Source: Tetracentron sinense
Lineage: Eukaryota > Streptophyta > Magnoliopsida > Trochodendrales > Trochodendraceae
NCBI GenBank assembly: GCA_015143295.1
Contig: CM026573.1
Span: 3,817,950 to 3,881,949 of the forward strand
Length of the DNA: 64,000 nucleotides
Direction: 5' to 3'
Shown: one piece after another, positions 1-11,189 of the stretch
How positions within the stretch are numbered: position 1 is the first letter of the stretch
How the letters are laid out: the number at the start of each line of letters is the position of its first letter
Notes under the pieces: model-generated
Told to the model about the DNA's origin: nothing
Database searches by the model: none
Seen by the model: only the letters and a program-made list of their open reading frames with translations
Position numbers and translations under genes: made by a program

Positions 1-1109
1 TACCATCTGTCCCTTCTTTGCAAAAACTTTCTCCTGAAACCCAAAACATCTCTGTTTCTTATCTCTGCGTTTCCTCTCTCAAACCCCAAACTCGCCATAT
101 CAGCTGCCTCGCCGTCTCCGGCATCCTTCTCTACGCCGCCTCCGGCCACGATATCAACGTCTTTGACCTAACGAACTACAGCCTTATCGATGCATTTAAC
201 GGTAATGGTCCCGCTTCTGGCTCCGTTAAATCCATCGCTTTTTATAAAGGAAAGATTTTTACTGCTCATCAAGACTGCAAGATCCGCGTCTGGCAGCTGA
301 CGGCGACTAAACGGCACCAGCTCGTGGAGACGCTTCCCACCATTAACGACCGTCTCCGCCGTTTCATCTTACCAAAGAATTACGTTCGTGTCAGACGTCA
401 CAAGAAACGGCTTTGGATCGAACATGCTGACGCCGTCTCCGGCCTCGTCGTTATCGACGGTTTAATATACTCTGTTTCTTGGGATAAGAGTTTAAAGATC
501 TGGGGGACGTCGAATCTCTGTTGTTTAGAGTCCATTAAAGCACATGAAGACTCCGTTAACTCCGTCGCCGTCTCCATTGACGGAACAGTTTATACGGCGT
601 CGGCGGACGGACGGATTAAGGTCTGGGGGAGACCGTTTGGGGAGAAACGGCACAGGTTTATAGCGACGTTAGAGAAACACAAATCGGCCGTTAATGCACT
701 CGCTTTGAGCGACGATGGATCGGTTTTGTTTTCGGGCGCGTGTGACCGTTCGATCTTGGTATGGGAGAGGGAGGACAGTGCGCACCATATGGCCGTTACA
801 GGGGCGTTGAGAGGACATACCGGAGCGATACTTTGCTTGATCAACGTGTCCGATATGCTGGTGAGTGGTTCATCAGATCGGACGGTGAGGATATGGCAAC
901 ATCGAGATGACAAACGGTATTGTTGTTTGGCCGTGCTGAAAGGACACGAGAGTCCGGTGAAATCGTTGGTAGCGGTTTCGGAAAGCGTATCGTCGGGAGC
1001 TGTTTCGGTTTGTAGTGGAAGTCTTGATGGGGTGATTAAGGTGTGGCAGGTCTCGCTTTCGAATCTCAAGAGCTCATCGTCCTCTTCCGATATTCTAAAA
1101 TGGAATTAA
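1..1109 (+). CDS. WD40-repeat protein, JINGUBANG-like (5' partial)
   Basis: The reading frame is open from the left window edge to a TAA at 1107-1109. No ATG begins it inside the window, so the true start lies upstream. About 368 residues are visible. Seven WD40-type blades can be followed, ending in VFDLTN, IRVWQL, LKIWGT, IKVWGR, ILVWER, VRIWQH and IKVWQV, enough for one seven-bladed propeller. The start of the visible part (SVPSLQKLSPET) and the blade spacing match the plant JINGUBANG-like WD40 family, whose founding member negatively regulates pollen germination; many paralogues are uncharacterised. The coding part is GC-richer than the flanks and has no intron. The protein ends in a serine-rich tail. 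Family placement is confident; the specific function is not, because paralogues are many. Confidence 0.9.
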   Translation, partial: PSVPSLQKLSPETQNISVSYLCVSSLKPQTRHISCLAVSGILLYAASGHDINVFDLTNYSLIDAFNGNGPASGSVKSIAFYKGKIFTAHQDCKIRVWQLTATKRHQLVETLPTINDRLRRFILPKNYVRVRRHKKRLWIEHADAVSGLVVIDGLIYSVSWDKSLKIWGTSNLCCLESIKAHEDSVNSVAVSIDGTVYTASADGRIKVWGRPFGEKRHRFIATLEKHKSAVNALALSDDGSVLFSGACDRSILVWEREDSAHHMAVTGALRGHTGAILCLINVSDMLVSGSSDRTVRIWQHRDDKRYCCLAVLKGHESPVKSLVAVSESVSSGAVSVCSGSLDGVIKVWQVSLSNLKSSSSSSDILKWN

Positions 1110-1558
1110 TGAAAAAAATTTTAAAAAAATTGTCAATTTTTTTTTCAAAACTCGTCCCACTCTCACTAATATTGTTACACAGATACTGTCGTCCTTGATT
1201 TGGATTCTTTTTCAATTATTTGGTTTATTAATCTTTCTTGTCTTGGTTGTTTAGTTTTTTCTTTTGGTGGGCCATCTGTGGTCAATTCTGATCGTTTGAT
1301 TAAGAAATATGTGGCAGATCATATCAGAAGTCTTTCAGAATATGATGTGCTTTCCTTGTATTGATGTTGTTGTTTGGGATCATCAACCGTTCTAATTTTT
1401 GATTAATAAATTGATAAGCAATTAATTATCCCTCGCTCATAATACTAACTTTTTTATTAATAAATTGATAAGCAATTATCCCTTGCTCATTATAATACTA
1501 ACATCGACATTAAGGTACAGGAAAAAATAATCATAAAATTGTTATACAAGGTAACAAT
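1110..1558. other. 3' flank of the WD40 gene, AT-rich
   Basis: This AT-rich DNA follows the WD40 stop codon and probably contains its 3' untranslated region. It holds one short tandem repeat (listed separately). No other gene is seen. Confidence 0.6.
1402..1503. repeat. Two-unit tandem repeat, period about 54 bp
   Basis: The block starting ATTAATAAATTGATAAGCAA at 1402 recurs at 1456. Both copies continue with a TATCCCTYGCTCAT motif and end in AATACTAAC. The second copy carries small indels. Confidence 0.75.
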
Positions 1559-1998
1559 TAGGGATGGCAACTGGGCGGTGTTGGGCTGGGGCACCCCCAA
1601 TCCGACTCCGCCCCTAATGAAAAACTCCTATCCCAAACTTGTCTCAAGTTGCTTCTGATTTTTCGAAACATTTCTTAAACCCGTCCTGCTCCATCCTGTT
1701 AAACACTAGATGGGGCGGGTCGAAGCGGGTTGAGACGGGTCAAGACAGGTCGAGACTATATTTCATACTATACATATTATAATAATGAGGTAATTTTAGT
1801 TTTAAATTAAGGATAAAACAGTGATTTGACATTATAAACGAGGTGGGGCGGGGCAACGTAAACCTATCCCGGCCCGAACCCGACTCGAGTTTAACATCTC
1901 ATTCCCAAACCCACCCCTACCCCATTTAAAAGCTCCCCAAACCCGTCCCAAGAAGGGAAGGGGAGAGGAGGGACGGGCCAGGGAGGGGCGGGGCGGAT
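1559..1998. mobile_element. hAT-like nonautonomous element, right end missing
   Basis: It starts with TAGGGATGGCAACTGGGCGG, the same terminal motif as the better preserved element at 2525-3002. Like that element it has a GC-rich interior of GGGCGGG/CCCGCCC runs around an AT-rich core. No matching right terminus is found, so it looks truncated before the element at 2037. Confidence 0.5.
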
Positions 1999-2036
1999 TT
2001 TTCAAATGACTGCACCAGTGATATAGACTCCTATAA

Positions 2037-2396
2037 GGCTGTGTTCGTTTGGAGGGAAGGTGGGGAAAAGTGAGAGAAACTCCTACTTTTTCTTGAGGGG
2101 TTTCTCGAGAAACATGTTTCACCATGTATAAGTTTCTCTTACTTTCACCTAAACACAATTCCACCAAAAAGGTGGAATAGTGAAAGAAAATAAAGGAAAG
2201 TGAAAAAAATTCCAATTTTACCCATTCATCAAAAGTCTTCTTCAAAGATAGCAAGAGGCAATTTTGGAAAAATATAAACTTTCTCTTATTATTTTTCTCT
2301 CAAACCAAACATAATGAGAACCCTACTATTCTTTTACTTAATTTTACTTCACTTTCTTTTCTCTCACCCATTTACCTCCCAAAATGAACACACCAT
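2037..2396. mobile_element. PIF/Harbinger-like MITE with TAA target duplication
   Basis: The termini are inverted: GGCTGTGTTCGTTTGGAGGG on the left and a right end whose complement reads ATGGTGTGTTCATTTTGGGA. TAA flanks both sides (2034-2036 and 2397-2399), as expected of PIF/Harbinger insertions. There is no coding capacity. The superfamily rests only on the 3-bp duplication and the style of the termini. Confidence 0.6.
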
Positions 2397-2524
2397 TAAG
2401 GGCTGGCAAACGGACGAATTCGAGCTTTAAAGCCTTTCATAAACGTGTCAACTCAGGTCAGGCCTATTCAAAAATCACAAAAATTCAAGCCTAAACCCAG
2501 CCCGTTGTCATCTCTAACTGCATC

Positions 2525-3002
2525 TAGGGATGACAATGGGCTAGGTTAATCGAGTAACCCACCCCACCCCGCCCTGTCTCGTCCCGTCCCGTCCCGTCCC
2601 TATTGGTGGATGGGTTTGGAGAATTTTTAAATGGGGTAGGGTAAGGTTTTGGAATGAAGGGTTAAACCTGACTCGAGTTCGGGCCGGTGATGGATTTAAG
2701 TCACACCGACTTGCCCTGTTTATAATGTAAAATCACTATATTACCCTTAAATTAATCTTAAAATTATCTCAATATATTACTTATAATATGAAATATTGAA
2801 TCGGCACGTCCCACTCTACCCCAACTAGTGTTTAACGGGACGGGGCAGGACAAGGACACAATTAAGAAGAGTTTTGATAAAGCGGAACCGGTCGGTCCCG
2901 CCCCAATTCAGTTTGGGACAGGAGCGGGATAAAAGTCTTGCCATTAGGGGTGGGGTAGGGTTGGGGGCACCCCGGCTCAAACCCGGCCCGTTTCCATCCC
3001 TA
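2525..3002. mobile_element. hAT-like MITE with imperfect 8-bp target duplication
   Basis: The left terminus TAGGGATGACAATGGGC mirrors the right terminus, which ends GGCCCGTTTCCATCCCTA. The flanks are ACTGCATC (2517-2524) and CCTACATC (3003-3010), six of eight bases alike, as for a decayed hAT target duplication. GC-rich arms enclose an AT-rich centre. Confidence 0.7.
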
Positions 3003-3011
3003 CCTACATCT

Positions 3012-3628
3012 AAGGGTGTATTTGAGTCAAGCTTGGCCTAGTATGAGATTGACTTGAACATGCTCAAGTTTGGCTTGAGCTTGATTCGAGCTCAAATGTT
3101 TAGGCTTGAGCTTGACTTGAACAAAATTGATCGAGTTCAAGCTCTAATTTCTTAAAGCCGAACCGTGCTCGGGTTGACTCAAGTTTGATTTATAGAATTA
3201 TTTTGTTTAATTTTATATAATTTTAATAAATTATTTAATAATAAATTATAATATAAAAAATTTATAAAAATTAATATATTCATAAATGAAAATAAGATTT
3301 GGGAGTAGTCCTTCAACACAAAGAATAGAGAGTTAGATCAGATTTCTAGTTTTAGCTTCATAACGTTTTTTTGTATTAATTAATATAAATAATATTACAA
3401 AAAAATATTATATATATTGACTTGAGTCGAGCTCAAGTCGAACTGAGCCTTGGACAAGCCGAGCTTTGAGCCAAGCCAAATCAAATAGGTTCTGGCTTAA
3501 GCTTAGCTTGTTTAAACATAGGAGCTCAAATTAAAGTTTAACTTGATCCGTTTGAGCCTGAAATGCTAACTTGAGCTTGGATCAGACGAGCCGAGCTTAG
3601 TCAAGCTAGCTTGGTTTGATTGCAGATT
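3012..3628. mobile_element. Degenerate MITE rich in GAGCTTGA/TCAAGCTC motifs
   Basis: Arms with many GAGCTTGA and CAAGCTCG words in opposite orientations surround an AT-rich centre (about 3190-3420). This is the layout of hAT-derived nonautonomous elements. The left end resembles TAAGGGTGTATTTGAG; the right end is too decayed to fix. The boundary is approximate. Confidence 0.4.
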
Positions 3629-4365
3629 ACATGTATCGACATAAATATCTGGAAATCCTAGATCATAGTTATCGAGGGTGCGTGAAAATAATCACAAGTT
3701 GCAGATTAATGGCCCAAGGTTTCACCATTTTTATCTTTTTAACCTTAAAAATGGGTAGTTCACCATCCATCATCTAAATGGCATGGATTAGTCACTTCCC
3801 TTAGTTATTTCAAGTCAAAGAATAAATATACCCGCGATCAGGGGCTTCCGATCTTAGAAGTTTATATTCTTTTTTCAGAAGGCAAGTTGTTGGAGCGAGG
3901 CAGCACAGGAACTGAGAAAACGATAAGATAGAGAAGAAGAGGGAGAGATATGTTCCTTCTCAATTGGTAGGCGCTAAACAGATGGAGACAGGAACATCCG
4001 CGTTTCTCTGCCAGTGATACCCAATCAGAGGAAGTCCACGATACAAAATTTCATTTATGAATATATTCATTAGAGAGAGCAAGTTGGCAAGTTGAGAGAA
4101 ACGCAACCATTGGCACACTGTGGGGGTGGTGGACTGGTTATGGGTGTAAATGAGTACAGGAGATAAGATATTATAATGGGCCACCGTTTACATGCCCAAT
4201 TGACGCATTGCTCGACTTTTCATCCTCCATCATCTCATCAAATTAATTTTATATTTTATTCGTAATTAAAAAAAAAAGAAAAAGGCTTGCTTAAATGAAA
4301 AAAGGACTTTGTTAGTCTCCCTCTCCCTCGATGCAATCGAGGTAGTTACAAGACAAAAAATTAGA
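3629..4365. other. Intergenic, no gene seen
   Basis: Short open frames here have no recognisable domain. The stretch contains only simple A/T runs and a small palindrome around 4326-4342 (CTCGATGCAATCGAG). Confidence 0.5.
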
Positions 4366-4528
4366 GAGGAGTGCTAGTCTTACTCTCAGTATGTCAAAAC
4401 ATACTCCCACCCTCTACCAAGCACCTGACCATAATTTTGGTGAGAGAGTATTTTAATCATCACGGATGGATAGATGGTTGATGGAGGGTGAGAGTACGAT
4501 TGACTGAGTAGTAGGGCTGGCACTCCTC
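4366..4528. mobile_element. MULE-type MITE with perfect 9-bp target duplication
   Basis: This 163-bp element begins GAGGAGTGCTAGTC and ends GGCTGGCACTCCTC, which are imperfect inverted repeats. AAAATTAGA flanks it on both sides (4357-4365 and 4529-4537). A 9-bp duplication is the mark of Mutator-like transposition. A relative lies at 36060-36225. Confidence 0.85.
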
Positions 4529-4537
4529 AAAATTAGA

Positions 4538-6240
4538 TATACTTAAGTTTCATAATGTTCTATTGGGAAATGCTAGTAATGCTCTTGCCATTCAACGAAT
4601 TTCATACCCTCCCCGGTACTATGATAAAAAATTTCTTTTTTTGTGTGCGTATCTTGTAGGCCTACACAAGGTCATTTGTTTTGTCATAAAAATAAGAGTT
4701 ATGAGAAGGGGGCGGTGAGGTACCCATCCTAGATGATCGCAATGTCCCCATGTCCCTTTTAACCCTTTTATAAACTTGATTAAGCTTAACTAAATTGTGA
4801 TAAATATTATATAAATTTTTTTCTAAAAATCAAGATTAGATAGATAACCCGAGGGATGAGTAAATCTTAACAACTTAGTAAGTGTTAAAAAGGAGGGCGT
4901 GGATCAATGAGATCGTGCGGTCAGCTTAGGAGCTGACCCTGTAGTCCATTTCTCATTTCCCTAAAAAAAAATGGAGTCCGGTACCTTTCCAAATGTGACC
5001 CTGAACTCTATCGCACTCTCAGAATCTTTTTAACTCTAGTTAAGAAGTTTTAACCCTTAATAAATCTTAACTACATGAAAGTTAAAAAAGACACATGTTG
5101 ACATGTGGGATGCAAGAGTTCAATCGCTATCGACTATGATCCCAACTGTAGGTGGAGTATAGAAGTGCTTAATATTCTTGAATGAATGAAAGGACAGTGG
5201 AGGTAGCATTTCCCAAGAAAACTGATAATCAACCAATTCTGAGAGTATGCTCCAAGAGAGAAAGATGCCAGCCGTATTATACTAAACGGCTGCACAATGC
5301 TTAGAGAAAAAGGAGTATTTACGTGCGCAAATGTAAGATCTCTAAGTACCAGTTTGGAATTTGGATGCTTAATCTATAGGTACTCCCAATCTTAACTTTC
5401 TATGACTAACATGTTAGGATTTAGCTCGCATTATTTTGTCTTTTTTCTTTTCTAATGCCACTGTCACTTCTAATTTTCGTCATTTAATAATTGAATTAAA
5501 GGTTAGAATTTGAAAGTACACTATGAGAGTAATTTGTGAGTATTGGTTCAAATTTTATATATGGTTTTGTTGTGAAGTTGGTATCTATTTTATCCGGATC
5601 CTTGATGACCCGATGTGCGACCCAAGTGACTCGATTAATAGGTAATGTGTGGGATTTTGCCCCGTCCAAAATTTTGACCCGTATTTCCAACCCGTTTTAT
5701 CTTCTCATTGTGAGATAAGAAATTTTTCAAGGGTTTCAGAAGACGGTTTCGAGAAAGCTTATATACACTATTTTTCTCTCATATTCTTAGTGGATTTCTT
5801 TCCGTTTTCTCCCATGAACGTAAGCACCTTGTTGAACTACGTATATCTTGTCTCCCTTGTGCGATTGCTTGATTTCTCATTTTCTTATTTCTCTAGATTT
5901 AAAGAACTGACTATAGCATAATCAAAAGGCTAATTCAAGTAGAAAATGGCAGTTTGGCTTCTGAGGGAGGCCAATGGATAAATGTCTGGGGAGATCATAG
6001 GCGGTAGGAATGATGCCCCTCCACAAGGAACAAGCTTTGGGCAATTGGAGGGCACAAGTATTACCGAAAAAAAGAAAAGGGCGATGCTTCTGGTCCAGCT
6101 TAATCAATGGCATGAGATTGTCTCAGGCAGATGCCAGTTTCTCACACATCATCCGACATGTGGCGACAAAAAGGGAAATAAGTCATTTCATTTTCATGCC
6201 TAATCAATAGTTCAATATTGGAGTGAGTGACCCCCTACTG
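4538..6240. other. Intergenic DNA with decayed copies of the CACGTG/ACATG fold-back family
   Basis: Around 4740-4930 and 5030-5110 the DNA shows the layout of the fold-back family described at 45670-46066. That layout is a TGTCCCTTTTAACCC-like left arm, an A/T centre, and a right arm with AATCTTAAC and a GTTAAAAAGG-type end. Short open frames between 5496 and 6210 have no recognisable domain. Confidence 0.4.
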
Positions 6241-6400
6241 TCTTTTTTTTTTTTTTGGAAGACAAGCTGGGGTCAGGCAGACCCCGACCCGCTAATGCCA
6301 CTCGGCCCATCACCCAAATCCATTTAGGAGTCTCTCCAGGAATCTATCTCGTGACCCACCTGGTAGGTCCACCTCTTTGGTCACAACTTTAGGATGCAAG
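6241..6400 (-). mobile_element. SINE-like retroelement sharing its 3' tail with a LINE
   Basis: Read on the minus strand, it ends in a tail of about 25 bases (GGTCGGGGTCTGCCTGACCC followed by AGCTT) and then poly(A), seen as poly(T) at 6242-6256. Nearly the same tail ends the LINE remnant at 37200-37918. Upstream in minus orientation there is no LINE coding sequence, which fits a SINE using the tail of its LINE partner. RNA polymerase III promoter boxes are not clear, so the SINE label is tentative. Confidence 0.5.
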
Positions 6401-7983
6401 AGACAAGCATCATAAGATTGATGGTTAGTTAGTAGGAGGTACCATCACCTTACAAATAGGCTACTCACCCATTTACCTTTTCTACCAAACTAAGAAACTC
6501 ATCTCCCTTAACATAACTTACTGGCTGTGAGCCATAGCCCACAAATAATGGCCTCATATCCTGACTTGGAAAATGGCACAGTGAGCTAGTGAGGTATTTT
6601 ATGATCCTAACCTTCCAAATTAATCGACTCCTTGAACTGCTCCTGAGTTTTAGCTCCTGGCAGGACAATTGCAGCATCACAAACCTTTCTCAATTTTATG
6701 CGTTATCTTACGGCTTAAAAGGATTCCTTCCCTCATGGGTCCGCTTCAACTTGCCCAAGTGTGTGTGTGTATGTGTGTGCGAGCACACGGGTGGGTGGGG
6801 GTAGCTTTCATCTATTTCCTTGACAAGAAATATTCTTTTCTAAGGAGAAAACGAAGACATGATTTAAAACATATAAGTGTAACAGAACAACACCAAATAT
6901 GAGGGGGAAAAAAAATGAAGAAACAGAAATTCTAGAGAACCTCAACAGAGTTCTCTTGAGCAACTGGATTTTGAGAATCAAATGTGTAAAATCGACTCCC
7001 TATTTTTGGATTACGCTGTCAATTTTCAGAACAATGTTCTAAAGAGTTATTATACAAGCCACGAAAACAGAAGTCTAGCAGAGATGATTTATAATATCTC
7101 TAAAGAGTGCTATAGGAAAAGTTGGCTTTCAATAGAAAAATGGAAACGGAAATCTTATCAACCAAAAATGTTCAAGTAGCATCGAAGAGGAGGTTTGAGT
7201 GACAAATGTAGATCTCGATTATATTAAAAAATTCGATGAAAGTGAGCACGAAAAAGGATGGCAGAGTTGGTGCAGATACCGTGAAGTAGCGCTATTCTAT
7301 GACCCAATACATCTACTGAAGCACAAGATTTGATGTAGTTCTTAGCACTTTGACAGATTGATCTTCTAGTTTCCCATTTGGTTTTGTCACCTGTTTAGAG
7401 TCTTTAAACAACTTTCCTCTCACAAAACAGCAGAATGCTGCAATACTTTTTGTCCATCACGAAATGTGTACTGGTAGATATGGCTACCTGTTTGTCACTG
7501 CACATTGGGATGGAAGATAGTACCAAGTTCAAACATAATTTTGGCACAGCACCAAAGCTTGCTGAACAGTAAGTGTGATAACTAACCGTAGATGTTCATC
7601 ATTAATAGCACTACTCCAATCTATAACAGGAAAGACATACTACAAAGAAGGGAGAAATATGATGCATTTACAAAAAGATGTTCTAAGGTATCCAAGAACC
7701 TTAATATAATACTTCAGATGAATGCAGAGTTTGAGTAACCAGCCCAACTGCATATGCCAAGCGAGGTGTCTGGCAATAATCAAATTGGTGAATTTTCCCA
7801 ACCAACATCTAGTAAACACCTACATCTGTGAGGAGCTCATCAGTATAAGTAGCGTGATGGCTGATCTCCGATTATCACATCCAACTTACCCAACATTCTA
7901 TAGAAGATGAAGCATATTTTATTTGAAGCAACAATTCTCTTAGTGAGGAACTTACTCCTAAGAAGTACTTTAGTTCCTAATTT

Positions 7984-8021
<38 letters not shown>

Positions 8022-9657
8022 TCAGGAGCATATTATATACTTTGACATGATGGCACTTAAGAACCTTCAAAATCATTTACTAACAACTTCATAATATGGT
8101 GTTGTTCTGGAGGGTTGTGTCTGGACTGGTAAAGACCTAAATCAGATACTGGGTTTAACATGCCTTTTGGCTACAGAGGTTTAAGAATGGATTCACACTC
8201 AGTGCTCATAAAAGGACTTTCGGCAAGGTGTTTTTCTCCTCAACCAGGTTAAGGTTGACCCTGGCCAGGAGTAGCAGAAAAAAACTTGTACCCAGAATGC
8301 ACCCTCAGCTACTTCCAGAAATTGAGCAGTCCACAGGAAGAAAATCCCATCTAAGCCTAGGTGTCGTTGAACCTTTCACATGAGGCTCTGGATTCCGACC
8401 CTAATCTTCCAATGTAGCAGCAAAATTTGTGTTTATACAGTCAGTACCAGTACTGATATTCATCAAGGCTTGTATCCTCCTCAGCCACACCCGACCTGAA
8501 TGATACCCAAAATAACATATCTTTGAGGTGAATTGACATGGCATAAGGTCAATATTTGAAGAACTAAGAATAGAAGCTGGTGAGATGCCTCAATCAGGTC
8601 ACAAACCATTGGTTGTCCTATTTCTCTTCATGACATCAAAGTACCCCTTTACTCTCCCCTGCCTGCACAACACTACATTACACTAGAACAAAAGACTGGG
8701 GCTTCTCCCAACACTCAGGAGTTCCTGAGAGGAGCAAGGATCACATGTGACTTAAGGCCGAAAGAAGGGGAAATGTTCAAACAATTTGACATCCTTAGAG
8801 GTATCCTTTTGTTTTTTCATATAGCAGTTATACCTGTTTGGGTTAGCAAAGTATCCAATAAAGAAATGGAAAGTTCTCTTGTCTGAGTTATCACTTGTAA
8901 GAAGTAAATAATTGTGAAAACAGATATGAGGTGGATAGAATTCAGATATTCAAAATAAACATGTATAGGAGATCTACAAGGATGCCTTGGAATAGGCATT
9001 CCAAGATAGCATGCAGTAAGAACAGCACTGGGAGGGGCTTAGGTACCTTCATCTCACTCAAGGATGATCTACTGGCCATTACCAAGTAATGGTCTTTAAA
9101 ACGATTTCAAAGCTTACTCTTATGTAGCACATATGAGCAAAAGGTCTATACTATTATACTGCAAGTACAAGCCTAACTCAATTGATATGTATCTTTCTCA
9201 CTATCAAATACTAGCATCAGACTAGTTCCAAGGACTTTTATTTAGGTGTATAAAAGTCAATTGGCTTCTATTTTCTATCAAGTCATAAAAAAAAGTCGGG
9301 TGCTCTAAGAGGCCCGGATACCTGCATAAATAAATAAAAAAAGTCATAAAAAAAGTCTTTATCATGTCAGGTGAGATATAAAGGTAGTGCAATATAAACA
9401 GTAGAGGGGCAGGAGCATGGACACCCCAATATATAACCAAGGAGTTATAGTTAAACTTATGGAGAGAAAAAAAAACCAAATGGAGTAAACTGCAGTATGC
9501 ATCACCACTGAGATGTTGCACTATGGAAACTCTGAAGATCAACCATAAAAAGCAAAGAACAAGCAAACTAGGAAAAAAAAGCAAAGATGGAATGACTAAG
9601 TATTAAGTAATATCCATTTGTTGTGATTGGGTCGACTAGAATGCCATCGTAGAGTTT
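6401..9657. other. Intergenic or intronic DNA, no gene recognised
   Basis: Only short open frames without recognisable domains are present. A TA microsatellite (7986-8017) and a short GT-rich run near 6760-6780 are the only structured sequences. Introns of an unrecognised minus-strand gene ending near 9658 cannot be excluded. Confidence 0.4.
7986..8017. repeat. (TA)n microsatellite
   Basis: An almost uninterrupted TA dinucleotide run of about 32 bases. Confidence 0.9.
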
Positions 9658-9873
9658 TCAGTGTCCAAAAGGTGGAATCCAATTTTCACACCCTCCATCA
9701 GACATTTTCCCCATTTCAGGATCCAAACAAGCTTGAAATACTGGCCAATTCACAAAATTGAATGCAACTTCGCCAAAGTTATCTCCATATTGAGGGTATG
9801 GATATGGTTTTAGAGGGTACCAATACGAGCTGGGACCAGAGTGAGCTTCATACAAGTAGATGCCAACTCTGTC
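9658..9873 (-). other. Exon-like open reading frame of unknown origin
   Basis: On the minus strand the frame reads DRVGIYLYEAHSGPSSYWYP, continues for about 70 residues and ends GCENWIPPFGH before TGA. A TGACAG at its upstream edge could be a splice acceptor. The composition, rich in aromatic, proline and glycine residues with few repeats, is more protein-like than that of neighbouring frames. I do not recognise the family. It may be a terminal exon, a gene relic or chance. Confidence 0.3.
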
Positions 9874-10719
9874 ACTTCAGTGTGAGCTCATATCAAATTT
9901 GAGAAAAGTGAAATTGCATCAACTAAGAAAATTAGGGCACGATGAAATTAGATTTTGTGACTAAATATAATTACAAAAGATTAGCTGGAAAAATGAGACT
10001 ATCCCAGTTTCACTGATAAAGATTCACTGGAACAGTACCTTTCCCAGTGCTGGTGGGAACTGAACCATCATTCAAAAGACAATTTAACTTTGGAGAACCC
10101 AAACACCATTGCCTAAGAAAAAAAACAAACAACCACCTACAAAGACAATGGGGCTTTGGAGGAGAGAGATGCTCGTGACTCGCTAAATTGACTCATACAA
10201 ACCTAAACAACCTCATCATAAGTTTATGCAGACTTGGCTCTACCAAACAACCTCATCATAAGTTTATGCAGACTTGGCTCTACCAAAAAACAATAAGCAT
10301 AGTATTAACCCTAGCAGTAGTTTTTCAGGTGTGTTTGTGACTCTCATTGTTGCAATATGAGCTTTGTGATTTCTCTCAATTGTTTCTACCTCTCCCCTCT
10401 AAGACGGCTAAACGATATCACGACCTCCACATCCACCATTACCACAACCCTTAGTGCTTTAACCATTTCACTTATTTCCAAAACCTCAATTGGAACTGCA
10501 CAGCAAGTCTTCTACGCTCCTCAGTCCGAAAAAGAGCATACACAATGTTCAATATTATCAGTAATTACACATATATATTTCATAGCTCTAAAAAGTATAA
10601 AGGTTCACACATAATATGAACCAAATAACGGAAAAACAACAAGAACTAAGACAAATACTACTATAGTAGAAACATATGGATTGAAGCACTACTACTATAG
10701 CACATCAATCAGCCCCTCC
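9874..10719. other. Intergenic DNA, one short tandem repeat
   Basis: Nothing gene-like is seen. A direct 40-bp duplication lies at 10206-10285. The open frame near 10357-10614 is Thr/Ser-rich and featureless. Confidence 0.5.
10206..10285. repeat. Perfect direct 40-bp duplication
   Basis: Two adjacent units, each containing CAACCTCATCATAAG and CAGACTTGGCTCTACC, are identical. They suggest recent slippage or a small tandem duplication. Confidence 0.9.
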
Positions 10720-10880
10720 TCCTCAATTGCTTTTTATCGAGCACCATTCTAGGAGTAGTTTTCGAGATCTCTGATACACACGTGCACGCTTCTCGAATAA
10801 TGCAATACCATTAAAATCTCTTATGTTTCTTTCTTTCCAGAGGGACACCAGTGTTACAAATCTTGTTCTTGGGTTTTTAT
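10720..10880 (-). pseudogene. LINE C-terminal remnant
   Basis: The minus-strand translation contains SLWKERNIRDFNG followed by LLLEWC. This is the WKERN-x-R-x-F signature found near the C-terminal end of plant L1-type LINE polyproteins, and the LINE at 11190-12940 has the equivalent WKERNRRLFE in plus orientation. The fragment is short and isolated. Confidence 0.5.
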
Positions 10881-11189
10881 CAGTTGAAGTTTTTCTCAGG
10901 AGATTTTCAAATTTGGAGTTTTTCTTGGGTATTTCTCGCCTAAATATCGGCAATGATTAAAATCACAAAAATTAATACGACAATATTGAATATTTCTCAT
11001 GATATTTTTAAAAGATCGGCTAAATCTTGTGATATTAATGTGATAGAAATAAAAAATCGTCGTTCTTATGAGATTTTTAAAACAACGCGATAAAAACGGA
11101 GTTTTAAACTTTAGATGTTTTTCTTGGTGTTTCTCGAGAGAAATTAGGTGTTTCTCGAGAGGAATTAGGTATTTCTCGGGAGATTTGTA
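10881..11189. other. AT-rich spacer with short TTTCTCG repeats
   Basis: Imperfect units of about 24 bp containing GTGTTTCTCGAGAG and AATTAGGT recur between about 11115 and 11183. No gene is seen. Confidence 0.5.

Noticed and set aside
590..1069. 159-codon minus-strand frame over the WD40 gene
   Set aside because: It is an antisense shadow of a clear WD40 coding region.
1832..2254. 140-codon minus-strand frame
   Set aside because: It spans the ends of two MITEs (1559-1998 and 2037-2396), and its Pro/Ser/Arg-rich part comes from the GC-rich arm.
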